Of a stretch of DNA of 64,000 nucleotides, positions 9,128-18,359 are shown piece after piece. A program made the position numbers and the translations under genes. The stretch's first letter is position 1. Each line of letters begins with the position of its first letter. The stretch spans positions 21,017 to 85,016 of the forward strand of contig JAHBUR010000020.1 of the NCBI GenBank assembly GCA_019637975.1, in the 5' to 3' direction. The notes under the pieces are model-generated. The model did not search any database, was not told the origin of the DNA, and was given only the letters and a program-made list of their open reading frames with translations. The DNA is from Bacteroidota bacterium (GTDB lineage Bacteria > Bacteroidota > Ignavibacteria > UBA10030 > UBA6906).

Positions 9128-10964
9128 ATGTCGAGGCAAGCTTGTTGAATCTCGAAACCCGCTCACGAATCAACAGCGCAGATTCTCCAAGATTCTTGAC
9201 GATATCTTCTTCAACAATTCGTTCATCAACTTCGGCCAGGATACACGCTATTCACAACGGAACAACTTCAGCACCCGGCCGAATATCCCGAACATCTTCA
9301 ATATCAAAAAGTATTTGGATTTATCGTTCGGGTACAGCGTAGATTACAATTGGCAGAATACACTGATTCGCGGCGATCTTGGAAAATCGGCCGGTTGGGG
9401 GAACAACATTACCTTCTCACTCAACTTCAGGTTGAAGCAATTGTTCGACCCGCTCTTTGAATCCTCTGCCCAGTCATCAAGTGTCGGAGGCCCGATGAAC
9501 AAAGGTGGCCGAAGGTCGGTTCAGGTGGAGGACGATGGCGGGGCCGGCGATACAACTGTCGTTGCCGCAAGCGATTCGACGGCTCCCGGAGGAGGCGGGC
9601 TTGACAAAGTGTTAGGTCAGTTGAAGGAAGTCGCCAGGCTGTTGATCAAAGTTCCGCTGCTCGATTACGAGACGGTGAGCATTACTTTTACGCAAACGAA
9701 CAATGCTGCGAACAACGGCGTCATCGGCAGGCCGGGTTTTGTGAACTTCTGGGGAAGGGTTCCCTTCTTCCAGGAGTCCGATCCCCGGTACGGTCCCTCG
9801 CGCCTTTATCAACTCGGCTTGATTTCCGATCCGCACGGCAGGCTTACGAATTTCGGCACGCGCCCGAAATTTCCGTTCTTCGGCTGGGATGTTGAACCCG
9901 GCCCCCGGGCTGCGAGCGGAACTTTGCAAAACACGTTCAGGCAAACCAACCGCCTGTCGTTTAAGACCTCGCGGGGTTTGTGGGAAGGGGCACGACTCGA
10001 TCTCAACTGGAACGTCGGCTGGTCGTACAGCAGCTCGGAGAATTTTACAACCGATTCACTCGGACGAATCATTTACAACGATCCTGCCCGCCCCTTTACA
10101 GCCAGCTCTTCGGGAAGTGTTGACAGGTCGTTCTTCACGTTGCCGGATTTTCTGTTCTTTGGCACGTTCAAGAGTAATCTGAAGGAAGTGGCGACCCGGT
10201 ATGGCAATCTCTCCGAATCGCAAAGGAATGAGGAGGCGCTTGCAAAAGCATTCGAAGAGGGATTTGAAGCGCTTCCCTTCTTCAGAAAAATCTTCGGACC
10301 GTTCACTCCGCGTGTAAATTGGAGTTTGCGGTGGGATGGGCTTGAGCGCATTCCGATGTTCGAGAGTTTCGTCAGCAGGCTCTCGTTCGATCATTCCTAC
10401 GCGTCGAATTACACACGATCGTTTGCCAACAGGCCCGGCGGCGGCGGTGAGCGGACGGAAGGCCAGCGGGTGACATACGGATTCGCGCCGCTGGTTGGGT
10501 TGAATTTTACGTTCAAGGACTTGCTGAAAGGGGCGATGGGTGCCAACATCAGGTACAACACAAACACAACGTACGACCTTGCCGTGTCGTCGCGGAATAT
10601 TGTCGAGACGCTTTCACAGGAAATATCCTTCACGGCATCCTATTCACGGCGTGGGTTTGAGATTCCGTTCTTCGGACTTTCGTTGAACAACGATCTCGAA
10701 ATCAATGCATCATACTCGCTGACGAGAAATTCCCGCAAGCAGTTTGAAGTAGCGCGACTGACGATCGGCAATGTGGATGGCGTTCCGCTCGAGGGTTCGA
10801 CACGCACGATTCTTGAGCCGCGCATCAAATACGTGTTGAGTCAGCGCGTCAATGCATCGGTGTATTATCGTCTTACAAAGATCACCCCCGATGCACAAGG
10901 TTCGGCGATTCCCGGCAGCACAACAAACGAAGCGGGACTTGATATTCATATCTCGATTCAGTGA
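9108..10964 (+). CDS. sprA: SprA, C-terminal part (out of frame with the N-terminal part)
   Basis: Continuation of SprA. The homologous sequence in this frame begins at about 9158, and the preceding codons from GTG 9108 are probably not translated this way. Features of the SprA C-terminus are visible: FSKILDDIFFNNSFINFGQDTRYSQ, then a region with STRPNIPNIFNIKKYLDLSFGY, a short low-complexity acidic linker, and many amphipathic strands ending in SVYYRLTK and DIHISIQ. If the two upstream frame breaks are errors, this belongs to the same polypeptide as the gene starting at 3941; if they are real, the T9SS translocon of this cell would be defective. porX follows after about 80 bp. Confidence 0.85.
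   Translation: MTTGFFECRGKLVESRNPLTNQQRRFSKILDDIFFNNSFINFGQDTRYSQRNNFSTRPNIPNIFNIKKYLDLSFGYSVDYNWQNTLIRGDLGKSAGWGNNITFSLNFRLKQLFDPLFESSAQSSSVGGPMNKGGRRSVQVEDDGGAGDTTVVAASDSTAPGGGGLDKVLGQLKEVARLLIKVPLLDYETVSITFTQTNNAANNGVIGRPGFVNFWGRVPFFQESDPRYGPSRLYQLGLISDPHGRLTNFGTRPKFPFFGWDVEPGPRAASGTLQNTFRQTNRLSFKTSRGLWEGARLDLNWNVGWSYSSSENFTTDSLGRIIYNDPARPFTASSSGSVDRSFFTLPDFLFFGTFKSNLKEVATRYGNLSESQRNEEALAKAFEEGFEALPFFRKIFGPFTPRVNWSLRWDGLERIPMFESFVSRLSFDHSYASNYTRSFANRPGGGGERTEGQRVTYGFAPLVGLNFTFKDLLKGAMGANIRYNTNTTYDLAVSSRNIVETLSQEISFTASYSRRGFEIPFFGLSLNNDLEINASYSLTRNSRKQFEVARLTIGNVDGVPLEGSTRTILEPRIKYVLSQRVNASVYYRLTKITPDAQGSAIPGSTTNEAGLDIHISIQ
9119..9165 (+). other. Double frame break inside sprA
   Basis: Upstream of the T run at 9119-9125 SprA reads in one frame (..LNLSGDYRFF). 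From about 9124 it continues in the next frame (NVEASLLNLET), and from about 9158 in the third (PLTNQQRRFSKILDDIFF). One extra T (8 instead of 7) and one extra C (4 instead of 3, in the CCC near 9160) would restore a single ORF reading GDYRFFLNVEASLLNLETP. Both gaps are missing bases in homopolymers, which favours sequencing error over biology. Confidence 0.75.
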
Positions 10965-11044
10965 GTGAGGTGAGGAGATTTTCGTCTGTTTGAATCTGGC
11001 TGTTGATTTGGTTATCATTTTCTTGAATCCGGAACACGAAAGTT

Positions 11045-12613
11045 ATGGAAGAGTATAAAGGAAGAATTCTGTGGGTTGACGACGAGATTGATTTACTGCG
11101 TTCCCACATCCGCCTCCTGTCGGAAAAAGGCTATACAGTTGACACGGCGACAAACGGAGAAGATGCGGTGAGCATGGTGAAGGATCGGAATTTCGATCTT
11201 GTCTTTCTCGATGAAATGATGGCGGGGATGGGCGGATTGCGCACACTCGGCGAAATCAAAGACATTCGCCCCAATCTTCCCGTCGTGATGGTGACGAAGA
11301 ACGAAGAAGAAACGCTGATGGAGGAGGCGATCGGCGTCAAGATCAGCGACTATCTGACCAAGCCTGTCAATCCCAGCCAGATTTTGATGGCGTGCAAGAA
11401 GTTCTTGGAGGGAAAGAAGATTACCGGGGCGACGGTTTCGCGGGACTATGTCAGGGATTTCAACGAAATCACGATGGCGTTGATGGGCCCGCTTGATCAC
11501 GCGGATTGGGTGGATATGTATGCGCGTCTTGTCAATCGCTCAATGGAATTGGACGCTCATCCCGAACTCGGATTGCAACAGACACTTAATGATCAGTTTC
11601 GGGAATGCAACCTTGCCTTCGGCAAGTACGTTGAAAATAATTACCGGGATTGGGTGGAGCAGGCGAAAAACCGGCCCGTCTTGTCGCACGAGGTGGTTGA
11701 TCGGTTTCTGATTCCCGAATTGCGTGAGAACAGGTCGGTGTTCTTTTTCGTGATTGATTGTCTGCGCCTCGATCAATGGCTGATGATGGAAAGTCTGCTG
11801 CACGAGTATTTCAACATCTCCAAAGAATACTACTACAGCATTCTTCCAACGGCAACACCGTATTCGCGCAATGCTATCTTCAGCGGCTCCTTTCCGAGCG
11901 ATGTTGAGTTGCGATATCCCGAGTTGTGGGAGAAAAATGAAGACGACGAGAACAGTCGCAATCGGTATGAACGGCAATTTCTCGACGGCCTTCTTGAACG
12001 CAGGAAAGTCCAACTCAAACCGGAGGCAAAGTACGTCAAGATTCTTGACGCGGAATTCGGGCGAAGCATTGAAAACACGATCAACTCCTATACGAACGCA
12101 CGGTTGACGTCCATTGTCGTGAATTTTGTCGATATGCTCGCACACGGCCGTTCGGATTCGCATCTTCTGAAGGAAATTGCGCCGGATGAGTCGGCATACA
12201 GGCTTCTTACGAAGTCCTGGTTCATTCACTCGTCCTTGTTCGGCATGTTGAAGATCCTCTCGAAAAATAAGAATGTGCGGATTGTTTTGACAACGGATCA
12301 CGGAAGTATCCGCAGCTTGCGGGGATCGAAAGTACTTGGCGATCGTGAGGCTTCAACCAATCTCCGCTACAAGTACGGGCGCAATTTGAAAGCGGACGAC
12401 AAAGCGGCCGTTTTCATCAAGAATCCGTTGGAGTACAAACTGCCGAAACGCGGCGTGGCAACAAACTACATTATCGCGAAAGAAGACTACTACTTCGTCT
12501 ATCCGACGGACTACCACAAATACCTCAACCAGTATCGTGACAGCTTCCAGCACGGCGGCATTTCCATGGAGGAGATGATTCTGCCTGTTATCAAGCTTGA
12601 GCCGAGGGGATGA
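11045..12613 (+). CDS. porX: PorX, T9SS response regulator with PglZ domain
   Basis: 522 residues. The N-terminal receiver domain (1-120) has acidic D12/D13, phospho-acceptor D56 in VFLDEMMAG and K106 in TKPVN. After a helical linker comes an alkaline-phosphatase-like PglZ domain (about 200-520) with FFVIDCLRLDQW, TATPYSRNAIFSG and TTDHGS, which carry the metal ligands and nucleophile. The nucleophile aligns with T271, the residue reported for PorX. In Porphyromonas and Flavobacterium, PorX with the kinase PorY controls T9SS function and has phosphodiesterase activity. Its place directly after sprA supports the name; no porY is in the window. The stop overlaps tsaE (ATGA). Confidence 0.93.
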   Translation: MEEYKGRILWVDDEIDLLRSHIRLLSEKGYTVDTATNGEDAVSMVKDRNFDLVFLDEMMAGMGGLRTLGEIKDIRPNLPVVMVTKNEEETLMEEAIGVKISDYLTKPVNPSQILMACKKFLEGKKITGATVSRDYVRDFNEITMALMGPLDHADWVDMYARLVNRSMELDAHPELGLQQTLNDQFRECNLAFGKYVENNYRDWVEQAKNRPVLSHEVVDRFLIPELRENRSVFFFVIDCLRLDQWLMMESLLHEYFNISKEYYYSILPTATPYSRNAIFSGSFPSDVELRYPELWEKNEDDENSRNRYERQFLDGLLERRKVQLKPEAKYVKILDAEFGRSIENTINSYTNARLTSIVVNFVDMLAHGRSDSHLLKEIAPDESAYRLLTKSWFIHSSLFGMLKILSKNKNVRIVLTTDHGSIRSLRGSKVLGDREASTNLRYKYGRNLKADDKAAVFIKNPLEYKLPKRGVATNYIIAKEDYYFVYPTDYHKYLNQYRDSFQHGGISMEEMILPVIKLEPRG

Positions 12614-13041
12614 AAAAGTTCCTTTCAGGATCGGCGGATGAAACAGCAGCTCTCGGCAAGACGTTTGCTCAAGAGTTGAGGCCGGGCGATGTTGTCACGC
12701 TGTCCGGAAACCTCGGGAGCGGAAAAACCCGCTTTGTCGTCGGGATGTGTGAGGGATTGCATGCACACGGCCATGTTGCCAGTCCGACCTTCACGATCAT
12801 CAACGAATACGAAGCCCCGTTCGGGAAAGTAATTCACATCGATCTCTACCGCATCAACAGGCGAACGGAAATACGGGAACTCGGCATTGAGGAGTACTTC
12901 ACCGACAGATGCATTTGCATGATAGAATGGCCCGAGCTTGTTTCCGATCTGCTTCCTTCGAAACGTTTTGAGGTTGTGATCGACTTCGGAACGGGGGAGA
13001 ACGACAGAGTGATTTCGGTAAAGGAGAGTGTTCCCGCGTGA
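12610..13041 (+). CDS. tsaE: TsaE, tRNA t6A biosynthesis ATPase
   Basis: 143-residue P-loop ATPase that works with TsaB, TsaC and TsaD to make N6-threonylcarbamoyladenosine at position 37 of ANN-decoding tRNAs. The Walker A motif GNLGSGKT is at residues 33-41, followed by SPTFTIINEYE and HIDLYRI, both diagnostic of the YjeE/TsaE family. The length is normal for the family. It overlaps porX by 4 bp and is overlapped by tsaB through GTGA, so porX, tsaE and tsaB are probably co-transcribed and translationally coupled. Confidence 0.95.
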   Translation: MKKFLSGSADETAALGKTFAQELRPGDVVTLSGNLGSGKTRFVVGMCEGLHAHGHVASPTFTIINEYEAPFGKVIHIDLYRINRRTEIRELGIEEYFTDRCICMIEWPELVSDLLPSKRFEVVIDFGTGENDRVISVKESVPA

Positions 13042-13721
13042 AGATTCTCGGTATCGAAACCGCGACGACTGTGTGTGGGGCGGCTCTTAGTGTCAACGGC
13101 ACTGTGTCGGGAGAAGCTGAAATTCATGAGAAGAACGCCCATGCCGAGCGCATCATGGACCTCATCGACGCGGTTGTCAAACAATCGGGAATGCACTTGT
13201 CAGGCCTCGATGCCATAGCAGTTTCTATCGGTCCCGGCTCGTTCACAGGATTGCGGATCGGCCTGAGCATCGCGAAGGGGCTCTGCTTTTCACTCGATAA
13301 ACCCCTTGTTGCCGTTTCGACGCTTCATGCGTTGGCGTATCGGGCCGTGGCAGTGAATAGTGGAAGAACTCCGTATATTCTTGCAGCAATAGATGCACGA
13401 AGAGACGAAGTGTACTGCCAGTTGTTTCGCGTAAACGGAACAACTGTGCATCCTGAATGGAAAGAGCGGGACTCCACACTCGATGCGTTGTTCAAGGGTG
13501 TCATGAATGAGAGTGTCACCCTAACAGGGGATGCGGCTGTAAAATTTGCCGCGCATCCCGACGGAGCGGCAGTTATGCACGTTTCCGCAGAGGATGCACA
13601 CTGCAGCGCTGCAACCATCGCGTTGTTGGGAGAGCAATTGGCTCGGGAAGGCACATTTGCCGATATCAAAACCCTCGAGCCGAAATATGTCAAGGAATTT
13701 TACACCAACGTTGCGAACTGA
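13038..13721 (+). CDS. tsaB: TsaB, tRNA t6A biosynthesis protein
   Basis: 227-residue member of the TsaB/YeaZ branch of the ASKHA fold, partner of TsaD in the t6A complex. The N-terminal MKILGIETATTVCGAAL corresponds to the first strand and ATP-binding turn (degenerate in TsaB), and AVSIGPGSFTGLRIGLSIAK (about 60-80) is the family hallmark. The start is a GTG at 13038 overlapping the tsaE stop, supported by alignment of the expected N-terminus. accD follows after 14 bp. Confidence 0.95.
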   Translation: MKILGIETATTVCGAALSVNGTVSGEAEIHEKNAHAERIMDLIDAVVKQSGMHLSGLDAIAVSIGPGSFTGLRIGLSIAKGLCFSLDKPLVAVSTLHALAYRAVAVNSGRTPYILAAIDARRDEVYCQLFRVNGTTVHPEWKERDSTLDALFKGVMNESVTLTGDAAVKFAAHPDGAAVMHVSAEDAHCSAATIALLGEQLAREGTFADIKTLEPKYVKEFYTNVAN

Positions 13722-13735
13722 GAAGGTTATCAGAA

Positions 13736-14575
13736 ATGGCCTGGTTTAAACGATCAAAAGAGAACATAGCGCCGGCAACGGCAAAGAAGGAAATGCCGGA
13801 TGGCATGTGGACGAAATGTGACAAGTGTGATGAAATCATCCACAAGATGGAACTTGAGCAGCACATGTACACGTGCCCGAAATGCAACAGACATTTCCGG
13901 ATCGGCAGCAAGGAGTACTTCAAGATTCTTTTTGATGATGGAACATTCAAAGAATACGACCACAAGATGCGGTCTGTCGATCCGCTGAAATTCAAGGATA
14001 CGAAACGGTATCGTGAACGCATACCGGATGCAATAAAGAAAACAGGATTGTACGACGCAGTCCGTTGGGGAACCGGAAAAATGAACGAACGCAGCGCCGT
14101 CGTTGCCTGCATGGATTTTGGATTCATCGGTGGAAGTATGGGTTCGGTTGTGGGCGAAAAAATCGGCCGGGCGATTGACCGCGGCTGGAAGACGAAAACG
14201 CCTGTCATTATTGTTTCCTCGAGCGGCGGCGCCCGCATGATGGAAGGCGCATACTCATTGATGCAAATGGCGAAAACCAGCGCAAAACTGGCGCGGCTTG
14301 GCGATGCGGGCATTCCCTTCATTTCCATTCTTACCGATCCGACAACCGGCGGCGTGACAGCGAGCTACTCCATGCTTGGCGACGTGAATCTCGCCGAACC
14401 CGGCGCATTGATCGGGTTTGCGGGGCCTCGCGTTATCAAGCAGACAATCGGGAAGGATTTGCCGCCGGGCTTCCAGCGATCGGAGTTTTTGCTCGAGCAC
14501 GGGTTCGTCGATATGATTGTGCATCGGAAGGAAATGAAGGACACCGTATCAAAGTTACTCGCCTTGATGATGTAA
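13736..14575 (+). CDS. accD: Acetyl-CoA carboxylase carboxyltransferase subunit beta
   Basis: 279-residue AccD, the beta subunit of the carboxyltransferase that moves the carboxyl group from carboxybiotin to acetyl-CoA in fatty-acid synthesis. A zinc ribbon C-x2-C-x15-C-x2-C lies at about residues 27-48 (KCDKC ... TCPKC). The crotonase-type core includes SSSGGARMMEGAYSLMQMA and TDPTTGGVTASYSMLGD, followed by IGFAGPRVIKQT. The length matches the family. The partner accA is not in the window. The ATG at 13736 is preceded by an A/G-rich stretch (GAGAAGG at 13721). Confidence 0.96.
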   Translation: MAWFKRSKENIAPATAKKEMPDGMWTKCDKCDEIIHKMELEQHMYTCPKCNRHFRIGSKEYFKILFDDGTFKEYDHKMRSVDPLKFKDTKRYRERIPDAIKKTGLYDAVRWGTGKMNERSAVVACMDFGFIGGSMGSVVGEKIGRAIDRGWKTKTPVIIVSSSGGARMMEGAYSLMQMAKTSAKLARLGDAGIPFISILTDPTTGGVTASYSMLGDVNLAEPGALIGFAGPRVIKQTIGKDLPPGFQRSEFLLEHGFVDMIVHRKEMKDTVSKLLALMM

Positions 14576-14639
14576 TGAACGCCTTACGTACCGACGAGAG
14601 TATGTCGGGTTGCTGCATCATGTTCTTTCGAAGAATGGT

Positions 14640-15545
14640 ATGACTATTCACTTGCTTGGTGTTCCCATGGATTTGGGTTCCGGTCGGCGCGGAGTCGATA
14701 TGGGACCGTCAGCCATCCGAATTGCCGGGCTTAGCGACCGGTTGAAGGAACTCGGCCACAAGATAGTTGATGATGGGGATATCGACATTAAGAATATGGA
14801 AGAACTCCGTGTCGGCGATGTTCGGGCACGCTATCTGAAGGAGATCTCCCGCGCCTCGACAATTCTTGCCCGCCATACGGAGGGCATCATGAACAACGGA
14901 CGCTTTCCTTTGATTGCCGGTGGCGATCATTCTATTGCGATCGGGTCGATTTCCGGCATTGCTGCCTTTGCAAGAAAGAAGAGAAAGAAACTCGGTGTAC
15001 TGTGGGTTGATGCGCATGGCGATATGAATACGCCGGGAACATCTCCTTCAGGCAATGTTCACGGTATGCCTTTGGCATGCCTTCTCGGGTACGGTCCCGG
15101 TGACTTGAAGAAAGTTGGTGGAGATTTCGACAAGATAAAACCTGATAACGTAGCCCTCGTTGGGGTTCGCAGTCTCGATGACGGTGAGCGCAAGTTCATC
15201 GAGCAAACAGGCGTTCACGTCTTCACGATGTCGGATATCGACAGGCAGGGAATTCATCGTGTTATGAAGAAGGCGATCTCGAAAGTGACGAACGGAACAA
15301 GCTATGTTCACGTCAGCTTCGATCTCGATGCCGTTGATCCGACGATAGCGCCTGGAGTCGGAACGCCTGTGAAGGGGGGACTCGACTACCGCGAGGCTCA
15401 TCTCATAATGGAATCATTGTACGAAGCGAAAGCAATGACATCATTGGAGATCGTGGAAGTCAATCCAATACTTGATGAACAAAATACATCGGCTGAGTTT
15501 GCGGTTGAGATAGTTCAGTCGGCTTTCGGCAAGAGGATTTTGTAG
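14640..15545 (+). CDS. rocF: Arginase (ureohydrolase family)
   Basis: 301-residue manganese ureohydrolase. The motif GVPMDLGSGRRGVDMGPSAI at the N-terminus, GGDHS near 98, WVDAHGDMNTPGTSPSGNVH near 122-142 and SFDLDAVDPTIAPGVGTP near 225-243 supply the metal-binding His/Asp residues. The SGN-x-HGMPL pattern favours arginase (arginine to ornithine plus urea) over agmatinase or formimidoylglutamase. ATG 14640 begins the conserved MTIHLLGVP; the in-frame TTG at 14610 would add ten unconserved residues. It lies between accD and panC on the same strand with short gaps. Confidence 0.88.
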   Translation: MTIHLLGVPMDLGSGRRGVDMGPSAIRIAGLSDRLKELGHKIVDDGDIDIKNMEELRVGDVRARYLKEISRASTILARHTEGIMNNGRFPLIAGGDHSIAIGSISGIAAFARKKRKKLGVLWVDAHGDMNTPGTSPSGNVHGMPLACLLGYGPGDLKKVGGDFDKIKPDNVALVGVRSLDDGERKFIEQTGVHVFTMSDIDRQGIHRVMKKAISKVTNGTSYVHVSFDLDAVDPTIAPGVGTPVKGGLDYREAHLIMESLYEAKAMTSLEIVEVNPILDEQNTSAEFAVEIVQSAFGKRIL

Positions 15546-15553
15546 AAGACCCC

Positions 15554-16402
15554 ATGGTAATCAGAGATATTCGGGAAATGAGGCAAACGGCCGAGCGCAT
15601 GCGCCTCACCGGCAAGCGCATAAGCGTCGTGCCAACAATGGGCTATCTGCATGAAGGGCATCTATCGCTGATTCGCATAGCGAAAAAAAAATCCGACGTT
15701 ACGATTACAACCCTGTTCGTGAATCCTGCGCAATTCGGCCAGAACGAAGATTTCTCCCGTTATCCGCGATCGTTTGAGCGGGATCTTTCTCTTGCTCATG
15801 CCGCGGGCACGGATTATCTGTTTGCGCCGGAAACGTCTCAAATATATCCAACCGGATATTCAACGTACGTGAATGTTGAGGGAATCACAGACGTACTGGA
15901 AGGGAAATCACGGCCGGGACATTTCCGCGGCGTTGCAACGGTTGTTACAAAACTCCTTAATCTCACCAAACCCCACATTGCAGTGTTTGGTCAGAAGGAT
16001 GCACAACAAGTGGCGGTAATCCGGAGATTGGTAAGGGACTTGAACATTGATGTCGAAGTGCTGGTCGTGCCGATAGTACGTGAGCCCGATGGACTGGCGA
16101 TGAGTTCCCGCAACACCTATCTCAATGCAGAACAGCGTCGTCAGGCAACAGTGTTATATCAAGCTCTTGTACTGGCTGAGCAACGCATCAAGCAGGGCGT
16201 TCGTGAGTGTAGCAAGATTATCGATGAGATGCAGAGCCTCATTACGACCAACTCGTCGGGACAAATCGATTACATTTCGATTGCGGATAACAACTCACTC
16301 CAGGAGCTGGCAACGCTTCAACTCAGACAGTCGGTTCTGGTCTCGCTGGCAGTGAAGTTCGGAACAACCCGGCTGATTGACAATATCGTCCTTCTCGTTT
16401 GA
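15554..16402 (+). CDS. panC: Pantothenate synthetase
   Basis: 282-residue PanC, which condenses pantoate and beta-alanine with ATP to pantothenate, a coenzyme A precursor. The nucleotidyltransferase motifs are intact: VPTMGYLHEGHLSLI (HxGH) at about 27-41, FVNPAQFGQNEDFSRYPR, GHFRGVATVVTKLLN, VFGQKDAQQVAVIRRL and the KMSKS-like MSSRNTYL. The length is normal. It starts 8 bp after the arginase stop, and its stop lies 7 bp before the next gene, so it belongs to a tightly packed operon. Confidence 0.96.
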   Translation: MVIRDIREMRQTAERMRLTGKRISVVPTMGYLHEGHLSLIRIAKKKSDVTITTLFVNPAQFGQNEDFSRYPRSFERDLSLAHAAGTDYLFAPETSQIYPTGYSTYVNVEGITDVLEGKSRPGHFRGVATVVTKLLNLTKPHIAVFGQKDAQQVAVIRRLVRDLNIDVEVLVVPIVREPDGLAMSSRNTYLNAEQRRQATVLYQALVLAEQRIKQGVRECSKIIDEMQSLITTNSSGQIDYISIADNNSLQELATLQLRQSVLVSLAVKFGTTRLIDNIVLLV

Positions 16403-16409
16403 AACAGGA

Positions 16410-17165
16410 ATGAAACGACCTCTTGCGGTAATTATCATGGCGGCGGGAAAAGGAACCCGCATGAACAATCCCGACATGGCAAAAGTCATGTTTCCGATTA
16501 ATGGCAAGCCGATGGTCGAGCATGTTGTGGACCTTGCCCTCAAACTCGAAGCGCAGCCGGTGGTAGTGATTGTGGGATGGCAGAAAGACTCGGTCATCAA
16601 ACATCTCAAGAAATTCACAAGCCGGAAAGTCGAATGTGTCGAACAAAATCCCCAACAGGGAACTGGTCACGCCGTCATGCAGGCGGAGTATTCCCTTCGC
16701 AATTTTGAGGGGGATGTACTTGTTCTTTCGGGCGACGTTCCGATGATGACATATGAAACCGCGACGTCTCTGATCGAACTCCATTACTCGACAGGCGCCC
16801 GCGCAACCGTTCTCACTGCAGTACTTGATGACGCAACCGGATACGGACGAATTCTCCGCAACACGGATGGAAGCGTGTTCGGCATAGTCGAGCACAAGGA
16901 TGCAACACCCGAACAGCGTGAAATCAGAGAGATCAATTCCGGAATCTACGTCTTTGACGCAAAATTGTTGTTCGAAAGCCTGAAACATATCACCCCGACA
17001 AACGCCCAGAAAGAATACTACTTGACGGATGTCTTCCACTACTTCTGGCTTCATCAATACAAAGTCAGCGCCAGCGTGGCAGGAAATCCATTGGAGACTC
17101 AAGGCATCAACACGGTTGCCCAACTCGAAGCGGCAAGGGAACTTATGCAGAGTTCCGGCAGTTGA
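16410..17165 (+). CDS. Sugar-1-phosphate nucleotidyltransferase (GlmU N-terminal-like)
   Basis: 251 residues forming a single NTP-transferase domain. IIMAAGKGTRMNNPDMAKVM at the N-terminus is the nucleotide-binding signature, with LSGDVPMMT and INSGIYVFD further on. The pattern is closest to the UDP-GlcNAc pyrophosphorylase half of GlmU, but the C-terminal left-handed beta-helix acetyltransferase domain is absent, so it probably makes a UDP-sugar or other NDP-sugar only. ATG 16410, seven bases after the panC stop, is preferred to an upstream in-frame start overlapping panC. The exact substrate cannot be read from the sequence. Confidence 0.85.
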   Translation: MKRPLAVIIMAAGKGTRMNNPDMAKVMFPINGKPMVEHVVDLALKLEAQPVVVIVGWQKDSVIKHLKKFTSRKVECVEQNPQQGTGHAVMQAEYSLRNFEGDVLVLSGDVPMMTYETATSLIELHYSTGARATVLTAVLDDATGYGRILRNTDGSVFGIVEHKDATPEQREIREINSGIYVFDAKLLFESLKHITPTNAQKEYYLTDVFHYFWLHQYKVSASVAGNPLETQGINTVAQLEAARELMQSSGS

Positions 17166-17234
17166 CAATCATGAGTGTTTTTGGTATCATTTTCATAGAA
17201 ATAGCGTGTGCTGAAAGGTCATAAGGAGAACATC

Positions 17235-17741
17235 ATGAAGAAACTGGCTTTGTTGTTTGCTCTGGTTGCCGTTGGATTCGGGATTGCATCAGCGCAACTT
17301 AAGTCCCAGGTTGCGCAGGAGACGCAAGTCTCGATAACCCGGCTTGGTGGCGATTCATCGCCGTTGTCGTACTTGTTCGGCTGGTTCGACCCCGACAAGT
17401 TCACGATGCGCCACTCGTTCGATATGTCGTTCATGACAGCCGGCGGACATGGCCTTTCCCTCGGCACGTACACCAACACGATGATGTACCAGTTCGACGA
17501 CAACTTGAATGCCCGAGCCGATATTGCGTTCAGCTTCTCGCCGTACAGTTCGTTCTCGACTTTTGACAAGAAGGATCTTAGCCAGGTGTATTTGAAGAAC
17601 GCCGAGGTAAACTACAAACCGTGGGACAATACAAAGATCTCACTTTCGTTCAGACAGATGCCGTACGGAACAGGCTATTACTATTCGCCGTTTTACAGTC
17701 CATATTACTACAACCCATTTTACAGAGAAGCAGGATTCTGA
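17235..17741 (+). CDS. Exported protein of unknown function with Tyr-rich tail
   Basis: 168-residue protein, not recognised as a named family. It has a signal peptide (MKKLALLFALVAVGFGIASA) and alternating-strand sequence in the middle (HSFDMSFMTAGGHGLSLGTY, ADIAFSFSP), as in small outer-membrane or periplasmic beta proteins. The tail is strongly aromatic (repeats of YYYSPFYSPYYYNPF). The start is supported by AAGGAG eight bases upstream of ATG 17235. The next gene lies about 60 bp downstream. Such proteins are common in Ignavibacteria-like genomes; no function is claimed. Confidence 0.7.
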   Translation: MKKLALLFALVAVGFGIASAQLKSQVAQETQVSITRLGGDSSPLSYLFGWFDPDKFTMRHSFDMSFMTAGGHGLSLGTYTNTMMYQFDDNLNARADIAFSFSPYSSFSTFDKKDLSQVYLKNAEVNYKPWDNTKISLSFRQMPYGTGYYYSPFYSPYYYNPFYREAGF

Positions 17742-17799
17742 TAAAGGGATTTTCACGCCGTTGTGAATTGCTGCAGTATTCAGCAGAGCCGGACTTCTC

Positions 17800-18339
17800 T
17801 TGCAGGCAATGCAAGAAGGGGATCGGCTTTCGTATTTTCCTGCCTGCATCTTCATATCACCTAAGCGTACTTTGAATTTGCGAACTTTCGTTTCCGACGC
17901 AAAAACAATTCGTAGAACAGCGGTTACCACTTTGATTGTACTGCTGATGATTGTGGTTGGCTTCCTCGGCTACTCATTTGTCTCACGCAATTTCATCGAG
18001 CCTCCGGTTGATTCCACCAAAGGCGATGTCCAACCCGGACAAGTCATCCAGATTGATTTACTCAACGGTTGCGGCGAGCGAGGGGCAGCCTCCAAGTTTA
18101 CCAACTACCTTCGCGCTCGCGGATATGATGTGGTGGAGATGAAGAACTACAAGACATTCGACGTAAAAGAGTCGCTTGTTATCGACCGGAGCGGCAATGT
18201 AGAGATTGCGCGTAAGGTAGCGTACGCCCTCGGCGTCAGCGAGAAGAATATCATTCAACAAATCAACCATGACTATTTTGTCGATGTTTCCGTTGTCGTC
18301 GGAAAGGACTTTGCACTCTTGAAACCTTATACCCGCTAA
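17800..18339 (+). CDS. Membrane-anchored LytR C-terminal-domain protein
   Basis: Up to 179 residues: a short cytoplasmic N-terminus, one transmembrane helix (TTLIVLLMIVVGFLGYSFV, about 45-63), then a periplasmic domain matching the LytR/CpsA/Psr C-terminal domain (IQIDLLNGCGERGAASKFTNYL..GYDVVEMKNYK..ESLVIDRSGN..ARKVAYALG). The catalytic LCP domain itself is absent, so this is a stand-alone LytR_C protein. The start is uncertain: TTG 17800, ATG 17809 and TTG codons near 17870 are all possible and none has a strong ribosome-binding site. It stands 20 bp before rsfS, as in many Bacteroidota. Confidence 0.82.
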   Translation: MQAMQEGDRLSYFPACIFISPKRTLNLRTFVSDAKTIRRTAVTTLIVLLMIVVGFLGYSFVSRNFIEPPVDSTKGDVQPGQVIQIDLLNGCGERGAASKFTNYLRARGYDVVEMKNYKTFDVKESLVIDRSGNVEIARKVAYALGVSEKNIIQQINHDYFVDVSVVVGKDFALLKPYTR

Positions 18340-18359
18340 TCATTCCAGGAGGAGATGCG

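Noticed and set aside
9119..9165. Programmed frameshift in sprA
   Set aside because: Two separate shifts would be required, at two different homopolymers; missing bases are the simpler explanation.
16323..17168. 281-codon minus-strand ORF over the nucleotidyltransferase gene
   Set aside because: Shadow of a well-supported enzyme; Cys/Phe/His-rich, without recognisable domains.
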